Shown: one piece after another, positions 36,464 through 44,857 of the stretch | How positions within the stretch are numbered: position 1 is the first letter of the stretch | Layout of the letters: every line of letters begins with the position of its first letter | DNA from: an uncultured Acetatifactor sp. | Lineage (GTDB): Bacteria > Bacillota > Clostridia > Lachnospirales > Lachnospiraceae | Direction of reading: 5' to 3' | NCBI GenBank assembly: GCA_944384205.1 | Contig: CALWSL010000001.1 | Coordinates: 186,001 to 250,000 of the forward strand | Length of the DNA: 64,000 nucleotides | The notes under the pieces: generated by a model | Databases searched by the model: none | Seen by the model: only the letters and a program-made list of their open reading frames with translations | What the model was told of the DNA's origin: nothing | Position numbers and translations under genes: made by a program

Positions 36464-37156
36464 TTATTCCTGTCTGGGGTCGATAATCTTAACTGCGTCA
36501 GCTACACGGCCATACTGCCCCTTAGCCTTCTCCCATGCGGTGTTCGGATCATCACCCTTTTTGATAAAGTCTGTCATCTTGCCGAGACTTACGAACTGAT
36601 AACCGATAATCTGGTCTTCTGCATCCAATGCAATACCGGTTACATAGCCTTCTGCCATCTCAAGGTAACGGGGACCCTTCTTTAAGGTGCCGTACATAGT
36701 ACCAACCTGACTTCTCAGACCCTTTCCAAGATCCTCCAGACCTGCGCCTACAGGAAGTCCGTCCTCAGAAAATGCACTCTGGGAACGACCGTAAACAATC
36801 TGCAGGAACAATTCTCTCATTGCAGTATTAATCGCATCACATACAAGGTCAGTATTTAATGCCTCCATAACGGTTCTGCCGGGTAAAATCTCAGCAGCCA
36901 TAGCCGCAGAATGGGTCATGCCGGAACAGCCGATGGTTTCCACCAAAGCTTCCTGAATGATACCTTCTTTCACATTAAGCGTCAGCTTACATGCACCCTG
37001 CTGAGGAGCACACCAGCCCACACCGTGGGTTAAACCGGAAATATCTTTAACTTCTTTTGCTTTTACCCATTTTGCTTCTTCTGGGATAGGAGCACAACCG
37101 TGATTCACACCCTGTGCTACTGGACACATTTCTTCAACTTCCTTTGAATAAATCAT
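36464..37156 (-). CDS. NifU/IscU-like iron-sulfur scaffold protein
   Basis: The 230-residue protein has a NifU N-terminal/IscU-like core. The canonical scaffold cysteines appear in IGCSGM (C77) and the LVCDAINTAMRELFLQ helix (C106). Extra cysteines C11, C21, C49 and C56 in the N-terminal part may hold additional metal. A distinct C-terminal part (about 125-230) is not found in IscU. The start follows AAAGGAGATTTCAC. It is the first gene of a two-gene operon with GGGtGRT and lies behind a promoter with a perfect dyad. No IscS cysteine desulfurase gene lies in the window, so the sulfur source is not apparent. Confidence 0.85.
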   Translation of the reverse strand: MIYSKEVEEMCPVAQGVNHGCAPIPEEAKWVKAKEVKDISGLTHGVGWCAPQQGACKLTLNVKEGIIQEALVETIGCSGMTHSAAMAAEILPGRTVMEALNTDLVCDAINTAMRELFLQIVYGRSQSAFSEDGLPVGAGLEDLGKGLRSQVGTMYGTLKKGPRYLEMAEGYVTGIALDAEDQIIGYQFVSLGKMTDFIKKGDDPNTAWEKAKGQYGRVADAVKIIDPRQE

Positions 37157-37180
37157 GTGAAATCTCCTTTCAAATCTATA

Positions 37181-37209
37181 CTTATAACACTATTAAGAAA
37201 TAGTGTCAT
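37181..37209 (-). promoter_or_regulatory. Promoter and operator of the NifU-like/GGGtGRT operon
   Basis: On the minus strand, -35 ATGACA (37204-37209), a 17-base spacer and -10 TATAAG (37181-37186), each 5 of 6 to consensus. A perfect inverted repeat ACACTATT-AAGA-AATAGTGT fills the spacer and overlaps the edge of the -35 (37187-37206), exactly where a repressor would block RNA polymerase. Confidence 0.7.
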
Positions 37210-37270
37210 AATCATCGTGTACATTCTCTCATATTTGACATAAAAAATCCAGTGGTTTTTGACTTTTTTT

Positions 37271-37393
37271 GTCTATGCCAATATCATCCGGTCATAAACG
37301 ACCGGGGTTCACTGTTTTCATCCTATGCAAGTATCATCCGGTCATAAACGACCGGGGTTCACTGTTTTCATCCTATGCAAGTATCATCCGGTC
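37271..37393. repeat. Tandem 50-bp direct repeats duplicating the ABC ATPase gene end
   Basis: Two 50-base units lie head to tail (37271-37320 and 37321-37370) and differ only in their first eleven bases. A third, partial copy (37371-37393, 23 identical bases) is the stop codon and last seven or so codons of the ABC ATPase gene. Each full unit holds an 18-base hairpin sequence, CCGGTC-N6-GACCGG. The repeats therefore arose by tandem duplication of the gene end and lie between the ABC operon and the NifU-like promoter. They may act as terminator-like or transcript-end structures. Confidence 0.85.
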
Positions 37394-38176
37394 GTTGGCA
37401 AATTCAGAACCGCTCACTTCTTCAAATTTCGACAGCAAATCCTTTACCTGAAGCTTCTGCTTCTCCTCACCGGATACATCATAAATAACACGTCCCTCGT
37501 GCATCATAATCAGTCTGTTGCCATGTGCGATGGCATCGCGCATATTATGTGTAACCATCATTGCAGTCAAATGATTTTCCTGAATAATCTTATCGCTGAT
37601 TTCCAGCACCTTCGCCGCCGTTTTCGGGTCCAACGCCGCAGTATGTTCATCCAGCAGCAAAAGCTTCGGCTGCTTTAAGGATGCCATCAGCAAGGTGATT
37701 GCCTGCCGCTGACCGCCGGAAAGCAGTCCCACCTTACTGGTCATGCGGTCTTCCAGACCCAAGCCCAGTGTTTTTAATTTTTCGCGGAATTCTTCCCGCT
37801 CCGCTTTGGAGATACCCCAACGCAGGGTTCTGTGTTCCCCTCTTCTGTAGGCAAGCGCCATATTTTCTTCAATATCCATTGTTGCCGCCGTACCGGTCAT
37901 CGGATCCTGAAACACACGTCCAAGATATGCCGCTCTCTTGTGCTCCGACAATCCTGTAATGTCATTTCCGTCAATAATGATTTTGCCCGCATCAATGGGC
38001 CATACTCCTGCGATTGCATTTAAGGTAGTGGATTTTCCAGCTCCGTTTCCGCCGATAATCGTCACGAAATCGCCGGGATTCAAATTGAGATTCACACCGT
38101 TTAATGCAACCTTTTCATTGATGGTTCCGCGATTAAACACTTTATGAACATCTATAATTTCCAATGCGTATGCCAT
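37373..38176 (-). CDS. ABC transporter ATP-binding protein
   Basis: The 267-residue ATPase has Walker A GGNGAGKST (about 42-50), the Q-loop around VFQDP, signature LSGGQRQA (about 152-159), Walker B LLLLDEHTAALD and a switch His in MVTHNM. It starts at the permease stop with TAATG overlap. It energises the importer formed with the permease and the binding lipoprotein. Its 3' end is duplicated just beyond the stop. The ligand of this family (ABC_sub_bind with branched-chain-permease-like subunits) is usually an aromatic amino acid or unknown. Confidence 0.94.
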   Translation of the reverse strand: MAYALEIIDVHKVFNRGTINEKVALNGVNLNLNPGDFVTIIGGNGAGKSTTLNAIAGVWPIDAGKIIIDGNDITGLSEHKRAAYLGRVFQDPMTGTAATMDIEENMALAYRRGEHRTLRWGISKAEREEFREKLKTLGLGLEDRMTSKVGLLSGGQRQAITLLMASLKQPKLLLLDEHTAALDPKTAAKVLEISDKIIQENHLTAMMVTHNMRDAIAHGNRLIMMHEGRVIYDVSGEEKQKLQVKDLLSKFEEVSGSEFANDRMILA

Positions 38177-39120
38177 TACTTAGCCACCCCCTTCTTTAAT
38201 CTTCTCTTCTCCTTCAGATACGGGATTGCCAAAAAGATTGCCACTACAATGGCGGAGAATAATTTCATATCCTCGGAAGGCATCTTAAGCCATAATACAA
38301 ACTGATATACCATATAATAAATAACCGCGCCTAAAATTACGGAAATCAGGGTAAAGCCAAATGCAAACTTTCTTTTGCTTGCAAACTTACCAAACAATAC
38401 TTCTCCGATAATCACCGCAGCCAGACCGATTACGATAGCGCCGCGTCCCATATTTACGTCGGCGGCACCCTGAAACTGGGCATACATCCCACCGCATAAG
38501 CCTACCAGACCGTTGGAAAGCATCAGCGCAAGCACCTTGATAAAATTCGTATTGATGCCCTGGGCTCTCGCCATATTACCGTTGCAGCCGGTTGCACGGA
38601 TAGCATGTCCCTGCTCGGTTCCGAAATACCAATATAAAACAGCTACCAGAACTAACAGGAAAATTATCATACCTGCGAAAAATACAATTCTGCTTATTGC
38701 ATTATCCGTTACATATCTGAGCGAAACAACCAAAGGATAGTTGTCAACGCTGACAGGCTGATTGGATTTGCCCATAATATTCAGGTTAATCGAATACAGC
38801 GATATCTGCGTCAGTATACTTGCCAAAATACCGGGAATACCAAGCAATGTATTCAAAAGTCCTGTAATCAGTCCTGCAAGCATACCTGCCAGGAAAGCAA
38901 CAGGGAGGGAAACGACAGGCGATACGCCTGCGCGAATCAGCATAACACTCACCGCAGCGCCGGTTGCGATAGATCCGTCAACCGTCAAATCGGCAAAATC
39001 AAGCAGCCGGAAAGTTATGTACACTCCTAATGCCATAATCCCCCAAATCATACCCTGTGCAATGGACCCCGGCAGTGCGCGAAACAGAGAAACAGGGTTC
39101 AAAGACATAAAATACTCCAT
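38176..39120 (-). CDS. ABC transporter permease
   Basis: The 314-residue membrane protein has about eight to nine helices and the fold of branched-chain amino-acid or sugar permeases. The GIMALGVYITFRLLDFADLTVDGS segment (about 28-51) is typical of permeases paired with ABC_sub_bind proteins such as TrpXYZ. The C-terminal EKRRLKKGVAK tail is basic. The start follows GAGGAGGAAAGAAA, and the last base overlaps the ATPase start, so the genes are translationally coupled. Confidence 0.93.
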   Translation of the reverse strand: MEYFMSLNPVSLFRALPGSIAQGMIWGIMALGVYITFRLLDFADLTVDGSIATGAAVSVMLIRAGVSPVVSLPVAFLAGMLAGLITGLLNTLLGIPGILASILTQISLYSINLNIMGKSNQPVSVDNYPLVVSLRYVTDNAISRIVFFAGMIIFLLVLVAVLYWYFGTEQGHAIRATGCNGNMARAQGINTNFIKVLALMLSNGLVGLCGGMYAQFQGAADVNMGRGAIVIGLAAVIIGEVLFGKFASKRKFAFGFTLISVILGAVIYYMVYQFVLWLKMPSEDMKLFSAIVVAIFLAIPYLKEKRRLKKGVAK

Positions 39121-39229
39121 TTTCTTTCCTCCTCAAAATATTCATAAAACATCAGATAGGGATACCGTAAAGTTACGCCATCCCTATCAATATTTTCATA
39201 TATAAAACATATGAAATTGTATCAACGCT

Positions 39230-40195
39230 TTACTCTTCCGTTGCGATTGCTTCGTAACCATCAGGAACCGTAATTCCCAATTCTTCACAAATCTTTGCAT
39301 TATACTTTTTGGTAACATTCGGTGCATAACGGACATCCATGGTAGAAACATCCTTGCCCTCTGCCAGAATCTCGTAAGCCATTTCTCCGGTTGTATAACC
39401 AAGGTCATAATAGCTGATGGATAAGGTTGCAACGCCGCAAACGCTGCAGATACCTTCTTCTCCTGCAATAACGGGAACCTTGGCAGGACCTACTACATTG
39501 TAAATTGTTTCCGTAACGGAAGCCAATGTATTGTCCGTCGGAATATAAAGTACATCGCAGTCTGCGATTGCCGCAGTAACAACTGACTGTACTTCATTGG
39601 TGTCTGCAACTGCATATTCTTTGTATGCAATACCGTCTGCTTGAAGAGCAGCTGCAAACAACTGAATCTGGTATAAGGAATTGGGTTCTGCGGAACAATA
39701 TAAAAGTCCTACCTGTTTTGCATCAGGAAACAATTCCACAAGCATATCTTCCTGTTCCTCAATCGGCGCCAAATCGGAAGTACCGGATATATTTCTGCCG
39801 GTAGAGCCGGACCAGTCAGCAATTTCCAGAGCGGTTGCATAATCTGTTACAGAAGTGCCCAAAATGGGAATTGATGTGGTAGCAGCTGCCGCACTCTGCA
39901 AAGGAGAGGTTGCATTTGCCAGAATCAAATCAACGCCATCCGAAACAAATCCATTACAGATTGTTGCGCACGCAGTCTGCTCATTCTGCGCATTCTGCTC
40001 GTAAAAAGTAACTTTGTCACCCAGCTTATCCGTCAATGCGTCCTTGAATCCCTGAGTAGCAGCATCCAATGCAGGATGTTCCACCAACTGACAGATACCA
40101 ATCTCATAGCCTTCTTCAGCGCTGTCGCCGCAGCCGGTCAGCATGGACACTGCCATTGCCGCAACAAGCAAAACAGAAAATAATTTCTTTCTCAT
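39230..40195 (-). CDS. ABC transporter substrate-binding lipoprotein (ABC_sub_bind family)
   Basis: The 321-residue lipoprotein has an N-terminal signal and lipobox (MLTGC near residue 22). Two Rossmann-like lobes follow, with EIGICQLVEHPALDAATQGFKDAL, PLQSAAAATTSIPILGTSVTDY and the later EQEDMLVELFPDAKQVGLLY. This is the binding protein of the importer. Homologues bind aromatic amino acids in some Firmicutes, but the specificity here is unknown. No T-box leader is present. The start follows GGGAGGAAATTAGA. Confidence 0.93.
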   Translation of the reverse strand: MRKKLFSVLLVAAMAVSMLTGCGDSAEEGYEIGICQLVEHPALDAATQGFKDALTDKLGDKVTFYEQNAQNEQTACATICNGFVSDGVDLILANATSPLQSAAAATTSIPILGTSVTDYATALEIADWSGSTGRNISGTSDLAPIEEQEDMLVELFPDAKQVGLLYCSAEPNSLYQIQLFAAALQADGIAYKEYAVADTNEVQSVVTAAIADCDVLYIPTDNTLASVTETIYNVVGPAKVPVIAGEEGICSVCGVATLSISYYDLGYTTGEMAYEILAEGKDVSTMDVRYAPNVTKKYNAKICEELGITVPDGYEAIATEE

Positions 40196-40260
40196 TCTAA
40201 TTTCCTCCCTTGGCTGTATTTTATAGCTTTACCCTTTTAAAGCGATACACCATATGGACT

Positions 40261-40289
40261 AATATAACGCATTTCGTTTCTTAAGTCAA
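40261..40289 (-). promoter_or_regulatory. Promoter of the ABC importer operon
   Basis: On the minus strand, -35 TTGACT (40284-40289), a 17-base spacer and -10 TATATT (40261-40266), about 65 bases before the binding-protein start. Confidence 0.72.
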
Positions 40290-40309
40290 TATTTTGCAGA
40301 CTCATGGCA

Positions 40310-40984
40310 TTATAAACTTTTTGCTTTTGGTACAATATTCTGACCGTCTTTGTATATATGTCCGGAAGGAACAACCCCTCTCACACAAGAGGTAGGATAC
40401 ACATTGGAATTTCTTCCGATAATCGTTCCGGGATTCAGTACGCTGTTGCAGCCAACCTCCACACAATCCCCCAGCATGGCGCCCATTTTTTTCAATCCCG
40501 TCTCAAACAGGATTTCCTTATCTTTTACAACCACCGGCGTCTTGTCGCTCTTTACATTGGAGGTAATGGAGCCAGCTCCCATATGGGATTTATAACCAAG
40601 CACACTGTCGCCCACATAATTGTAATGAGGCACCTGCACCTTGTTAAACAAAATGACATTTTTCAGTTCTGTAGAATTTCCGACTACAGCGCCTTTTCCG
40701 ACGATGGCATTCCCGCGCACAAACGCACAATGACGGATTTGGGCCTCCTCATCCACAATCAGAGGACCGTTTAAGCAGGCAGTGGGAGCCACCGTTGCAC
40801 TTTTTGCCACCCAGATATCCTCACCGCGTTTCTCATAAATATCCTCCGGCAAGGACTTCCCCAGCTCCAGAATAAAGTCGTGAATCTTCGGAAGCACCTC
40901 CCAGGGATAAGTTACCTTCTCAAAAATGTCTGCCGCAATGGTCTCCTCTAAATTGTATAATGCCTGAATTGTGATATCGGTCAT
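40310..40984 (-). CDS. Left-handed beta-helix protein resembling the GlmU C-terminal domain
   Basis: The 224-residue chain has an N-terminal helical segment (about 1-60). Hexapeptide repeats of the left-handed beta-helix follow (about 65-205). Typical turns are VAPTACLNGPLIVDEEAQIRHCAFVRGNAIVG and NSVLNPGTIIGRNSNVYPTS. Acetyl- or acyl-transferases and sugar-nucleotide enzymes share this fold. There is no nucleotidyltransferase domain, so it is not full GlmU; acetyltransferase activity is possible but unproven. It starts 21 bases after topB. Confidence 0.8.
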   Translation of the reverse strand: MTDITIQALYNLEETIAADIFEKVTYPWEVLPKIHDFILELGKSLPEDIYEKRGEDIWVAKSATVAPTACLNGPLIVDEEAQIRHCAFVRGNAIVGKGAVVGNSTELKNVILFNKVQVPHYNYVGDSVLGYKSHMGAGSITSNVKSDKTPVVVKDKEILFETGLKKMGAMLGDCVEVGCNSVLNPGTIIGRNSNVYPTSCVRGVVPSGHIYKDGQNIVPKAKSL

Positions 40985-41005
40985 ATTGGTTTTCCTTCCT
41001 TAAAA

Positions 41006-43036
41006 TTACTTTTTATAATTGCTCTCCGCATCGCGAAACATCGTATACAGATTTCTCTGGTTATTTAACTGCTTCACAATATTAGTTCTTCTTGAAACAA
41101 AATCGTCCAGCTTCTGCATATACTCTTCGGAGGAAATATCTCCCGCCGCTACCATGGTAAGTCCTTTTTCCCAGCTTGCGGTCAGCGCCGGGTCAAGCAG
41201 GGGTCTGATAGAATTATTTACCACATCGTAAATCATTTCTCCCATCAGTGTAGGCGTTAAAACCTGTGTCTTTTTGTTCAGGGCAAGGTATTCAATATTT
41301 ACCAGCTTTTTTAAAATTTCAGCTCTGGTAGCGCTGGTCCCGATACCGCTGCTCTTAATCTGTGCGCGCAGCTCTTCATCCTCGATAAACTGCCCCGCAT
41401 TCTCCATGGTCAGGATAATGCTTCCCGAAGTATAACGCTTCGGCGGCGAAGTCTCTCCTTCCTTTATTTCATAGGAATCCACGCCGATTTGCGTGCCCTT
41501 CTTTAGTCCTAGCAGCAGCTTCATAAATTCCGCATCGCATTTTTCGTCCGCTTCCTCTGCTTCCTTTTCCGGAGCTTCCTTCTCCTGTTCATCCTTCTTT
41601 GCCGTAGTATCTTTCTTGAAGGAAAAGGCAGTCACCTTCAGATACCCTTCCTCCGCCAGCACCTTGAAATTGGCAAAAAATTTCTCACCGCCCACACGGA
41701 CACAGAGAGAAAATTTCTGATACACCGCAGGGGGATAAAAGATGCTTAAAAATCTTCTGACAATAATTTCATATACCTTTGCGGAGGCAGGCGGCAGCGC
41801 CGCAAGATTATTTAAGCCCTGACCGGTAGGAATAATCGCATAGTGGTCGGTTATCTGTTTGTCATTGACATATCTGGTTTTTGCAATATTTCTGTAGGTT
41901 CCCTTTTCCAGCACCTCCGCCGCAAAAGCGCCTGCAAGATTGTAGCTCCGCAGTCCGCCGATATTCTTGTGAATCTCCTTTGCCACTGCAGTGGACAATA
42001 CCCTTGCATCGGTACGGGGATAGGTCACCATCTTTTTTTCATACAGTTCCTGCGTGATACGAAGTGTCTCGTCAGGACTGATTTTAAAAATTTTGGAACA
42101 ATCATTCTGTAATTCCGCCAGATTGTATAACAGCGGCGGATTCTTGTTTTCTTTCCTGTGTTCAATACTCTCCACCAGCACTTCGCTCCAGGGAATCTGA
42201 TTCAGCTCTGCAATTAACTGTGCGGCATCCTTCTCCTCTTTAAAACCGTTCTCCTTATACAAAAGAGGGGAAGCAAAATACTTAGAGCCCTCCACCGCTT
42301 TCCATTCACCGGTAAATGCTTTTTCCTGCAATTTAAAATTACCCTGTACGCGATAAAACGGTGTCTTTACAAAGGAGCGGATTTCCCGCTCCCTGTTTAC
42401 AATCATGCCAAGCACACAGGTCATTACCCGTCCAACCGAAATAACCGCCTTGTCCCGCTTTAAAAAATCTTTTACGCTTCTACCGTATTTCAACGTAAGA
42501 ACTCTGGAAAAATTAATCCCCATCAGGTAATCTTCCTTAGCGCGCAGATAAGCGGCGTCACTGAGATTATCATATTCCGATAAATCCTTCGCCTCTCTGA
42601 TTCCTCTTAAAATTTCTTCCTCCGTCTGGGAGTCAATCCACACACGCTTACGCTGCTTGCCCTTCACGCCTGACATCTGTTCTACGAGCCGGTAGATATA
42701 TTCTCCTTCCCGCCCGGAGTCGGTGCACACATAAATAGTGGAAACATCTTCCCTGTTCAGCAGAGCGCTGACAATTTTGTACTGCTTCTTCGCGCTTTCT
42801 ATCACCTCATACTTAAATTCTCTCGGAATAAAGGGAATCGTATCAAAACTCCACCGTCTCAGTCTCTCGTCATAAGCCTCAGGATAACTCATGGTCACAA
42901 GGTGTCCCACGCACCATGTCACAATGGCTTCGTCGGATTCCAGAAATCCGTCCCCTGATTTCATATGATATTTCAGTGCATTTGCAAACTCCCGTGCAAC
43001 ACTGGGTTTTTCTGCTATATATAAATCTTTGCCCAC
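41006..43036 (-). CDS. topB: DNA topoisomerase III (type IA)
   Basis: The 676-residue type IA topoisomerase has an N-terminal TOPRIM domain (KDLYIAEKPSVAREFANAL, then CTDSGREGEYIYRLV) and the active-site region with catalytic Tyr in KKMVTYPRTDARVLS. The later domains follow (GIGTSATRAEILKKL). A charged Lys/Glu insert lies near residues 470-500 (KKDEQEKEAPEKEAEEADEK). The start is GTG with AAGGATG upstream. It decatenates replication intermediates. Plasmid- or ICE-borne homologues are common, but nothing here suggests a mobile context. Confidence 0.95.
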   Translation of the reverse strand: MGKDLYIAEKPSVAREFANALKYHMKSGDGFLESDEAIVTWCVGHLVTMSYPEAYDERLRRWSFDTIPFIPREFKYEVIESAKKQYKIVSALLNREDVSTIYVCTDSGREGEYIYRLVEQMSGVKGKQRKRVWIDSQTEEEILRGIREAKDLSEYDNLSDAAYLRAKEDYLMGINFSRVLTLKYGRSVKDFLKRDKAVISVGRVMTCVLGMIVNREREIRSFVKTPFYRVQGNFKLQEKAFTGEWKAVEGSKYFASPLLYKENGFKEEKDAAQLIAELNQIPWSEVLVESIEHRKENKNPPLLYNLAELQNDCSKIFKISPDETLRITQELYEKKMVTYPRTDARVLSTAVAKEIHKNIGGLRSYNLAGAFAAEVLEKGTYRNIAKTRYVNDKQITDHYAIIPTGQGLNNLAALPPASAKVYEIIVRRFLSIFYPPAVYQKFSLCVRVGGEKFFANFKVLAEEGYLKVTAFSFKKDTTAKKDEQEKEAPEKEAEEADEKCDAEFMKLLLGLKKGTQIGVDSYEIKEGETSPPKRYTSGSIILTMENAGQFIEDEELRAQIKSSGIGTSATRAEILKKLVNIEYLALNKKTQVLTPTLMGEMIYDVVNNSIRPLLDPALTASWEKGLTMVAAGDISSEEYMQKLDDFVSRRTNIVKQLNNQRNLYTMFRDAESNYKK

Positions 43037-43054
43037 AAATTTTCATCCTTATTC

Positions 43055-44776
43055 TTACAGCATATTCTGTAGTAATTTATCTATCTGTTCCGAAGACTGC
43101 GGTCTGCCCAGAAGATAACCCTGTATGGTGTCACAGCCGATGGCATGCAGATAACGGTACTGCTGTTCCTCCTCCACTCCCTCTGCAATGGACTCGAAGC
43201 CTAATGATTTTACCATATTGATAATGGATTCCGTGATAATTCTTGTCGTGGAATCCGACAGTACAGTATCTATAAAGGATTTGTCTATCTTAAGCGTATC
43301 AATAGGCAGCTTTTTCAAATAGGACAGAGACGAAAATCCGGTTCCGAAATCGTCCAGCGAAATTTTGATGCCGTAGTCCTTTAAGATGCGCAATTTTTCA
43401 GACACTGTATTAAAATCATCAATCAGAATGCTTTCCGTAATTTCCAGTTCAACCAAGGAAGGGTCTACCTGATATTTATTCAAAATTTTTATCAATTCAT
43501 CCACAAAATCATCCTTGCGGTACTGCATGGCGGAAATATTAATTGAAATCACAAAATCCACGCCGTACTGTTCACGCCATTTAGCATACTGCCGGATGCT
43601 CTCTTCCACAACCCAGCTTCCGATTGGTATAATCGTGCCGTTTTTCTCTGCAAGCGGAATAAATACCGCCGGACTGATAAAATGTCCCGGCTTATCCTGC
43701 CAGCGGATTAATGCTTCAACGCCGCGCAGCTTACGGTTTCCGGCATAGAACTGAGGCTGAAAATTCAACTCAAAAGATTTGTTGAACGTTGCCTCCTTCA
43801 GCTTTGTCTCTATCTCCACCGACTGTAAAAAGTCCTCCAGAATAGGGGTGTTAAAATACTGAATCCTGTTTTTACCCAGAGCCTTGCCCTTGAACATAAC
43901 AATTTCTGCACAATTAATCAGTTCCAGCGCATTTTGCGCCGCCTCCGGATATTCTGCCACTCCCACGCTGACCGTAATTTTTAATTCCTGTCCGCCGCTT
44001 AAGCGGAAAGCATCCTTCGTGCGCTGCTGAATCTTTTTATGTATATGCTCTACGCTGCGGTTCCCCACAGGATTGTAGATTGCCATACAATACACATCGC
44101 TGTTCATATGGCAGACAATAATATTTTCCTCACTGAATTCCTTTAAAAATGAACCGAACAGTTGAACCAGTTCGTCTCCTACAACAATACCCAGACCGTC
44201 GTTTACCTTGCGGAAATCATCTATATCGATAATGAGCAGACTGACAATATTATCTTCCTCCTCTGCCCTGCGTAAAAATTCTCCCAAGAGGCGTACAAAA
44301 TAGTTCCTGTTATACAGACCAGTCAAACCATCATAGTATGCCATATACATTAATTCTTCGTTTTGCGCTTTATATTTTGTAATATTATCAATGCTTACAA
44401 TCTTATCTGTAGGTCTGCCGTTTTCATTATAGATAATCTGAATTGAAAAATGCAGCCATATACGGGAATCCTTCAGTCTGCAGTCTGACATTGCAGAATC
44501 CCGGCTCTTTTTTTCAGGGAAAAAAGCTTCTCTCAGAGGCAGAACATACTCTTCCTCCACAGCGTCAAATATTTTTGTGATATCTCTGGCTTCCCTGATT
44601 TCAAAATCAAAAAACTCATGCCATTTTCCCAATGTGGTAGCCTCGTTTTTATCAAACGAATAATATAAAAATGCACCGGAAACCGTATCGCATATGATAT
44701 GGTACATTCTTTCTTTTGTAGAAAGCTTCTGATTCATCGCCTTCAATAAATCTAATTGATAGCGCAATTCTTTCAT
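43055..44776 (-). CDS. EAL domain phosphodiesterase with degenerate GGDEF
   Basis: The 573-residue protein probably degrades cyclic di-GMP. An N-terminal PAS-like region (about 1-130) precedes a GGDEF domain whose signature is replaced by MNSDV, so it cannot make c-di-GMP and may bind GTP or nothing. The EAL domain (about 320-570) is intact: VEALIRW, NISAMQ, ELEITES, DDFGTGFSS, KIDKSFI, EGVEE and QGYLLGRP. ATG 44776 follows TTAGGTGACATTT; the open frame extends three codons further from a GTG. It is first in a run with topB and the beta-helix protein. Confidence 0.92.
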   Translation of the reverse strand: MKELRYQLDLLKAMNQKLSTKERMYHIICDTVSGAFLYYSFDKNEATTLGKWHEFFDFEIREARDITKIFDAVEEEYVLPLREAFFPEKKSRDSAMSDCRLKDSRIWLHFSIQIIYNENGRPTDKIVSIDNITKYKAQNEELMYMAYYDGLTGLYNRNYFVRLLGEFLRRAEEEDNIVSLLIIDIDDFRKVNDGLGIVVGDELVQLFGSFLKEFSEENIIVCHMNSDVYCMAIYNPVGNRSVEHIHKKIQQRTKDAFRLSGGQELKITVSVGVAEYPEAAQNALELINCAEIVMFKGKALGKNRIQYFNTPILEDFLQSVEIETKLKEATFNKSFELNFQPQFYAGNRKLRGVEALIRWQDKPGHFISPAVFIPLAEKNGTIIPIGSWVVEESIRQYAKWREQYGVDFVISINISAMQYRKDDFVDELIKILNKYQVDPSLVELEITESILIDDFNTVSEKLRILKDYGIKISLDDFGTGFSSLSYLKKLPIDTLKIDKSFIDTVLSDSTTRIITESIINMVKSLGFESIAEGVEEEQQYRYLHAIGCDTIQGYLLGRPQSSEQIDKLLQNML

Positions 44777-44810
44777 AAATGTCACCTAAATTCTTCCAGA
44801 CATAAATCAC

Positions 44811-44841
44811 AGAGAGAAAGAATCATGGACTCTTTCTCTCT
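44811..44841 (-). terminator. Probable terminator after asd
   Basis: A perfect 11-bp stem (44811-44821 with 44831-44841) and a 9-base loop stand between asd and the EAL gene. The U tract is missing (GTGATTTATG follows), so it may be a weak or transcript-end-stabilising hairpin. Confidence 0.45.
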
Positions 44842-44857
44842 TATATCAATTTCCGGT

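Noticed and set aside
37271-37393. CRISPR array
   Set aside because: The units are contiguous with no spacers, 50 bases long, and only two and a part; they derive from the ABC gene end.
41006-43036. Topoisomerase III as a sign of an integrative element
   Set aside because: No integrase, relaxase, VirB4/VirD4 or att-like repeats are nearby and the gene fits a normal chromosomal operon.
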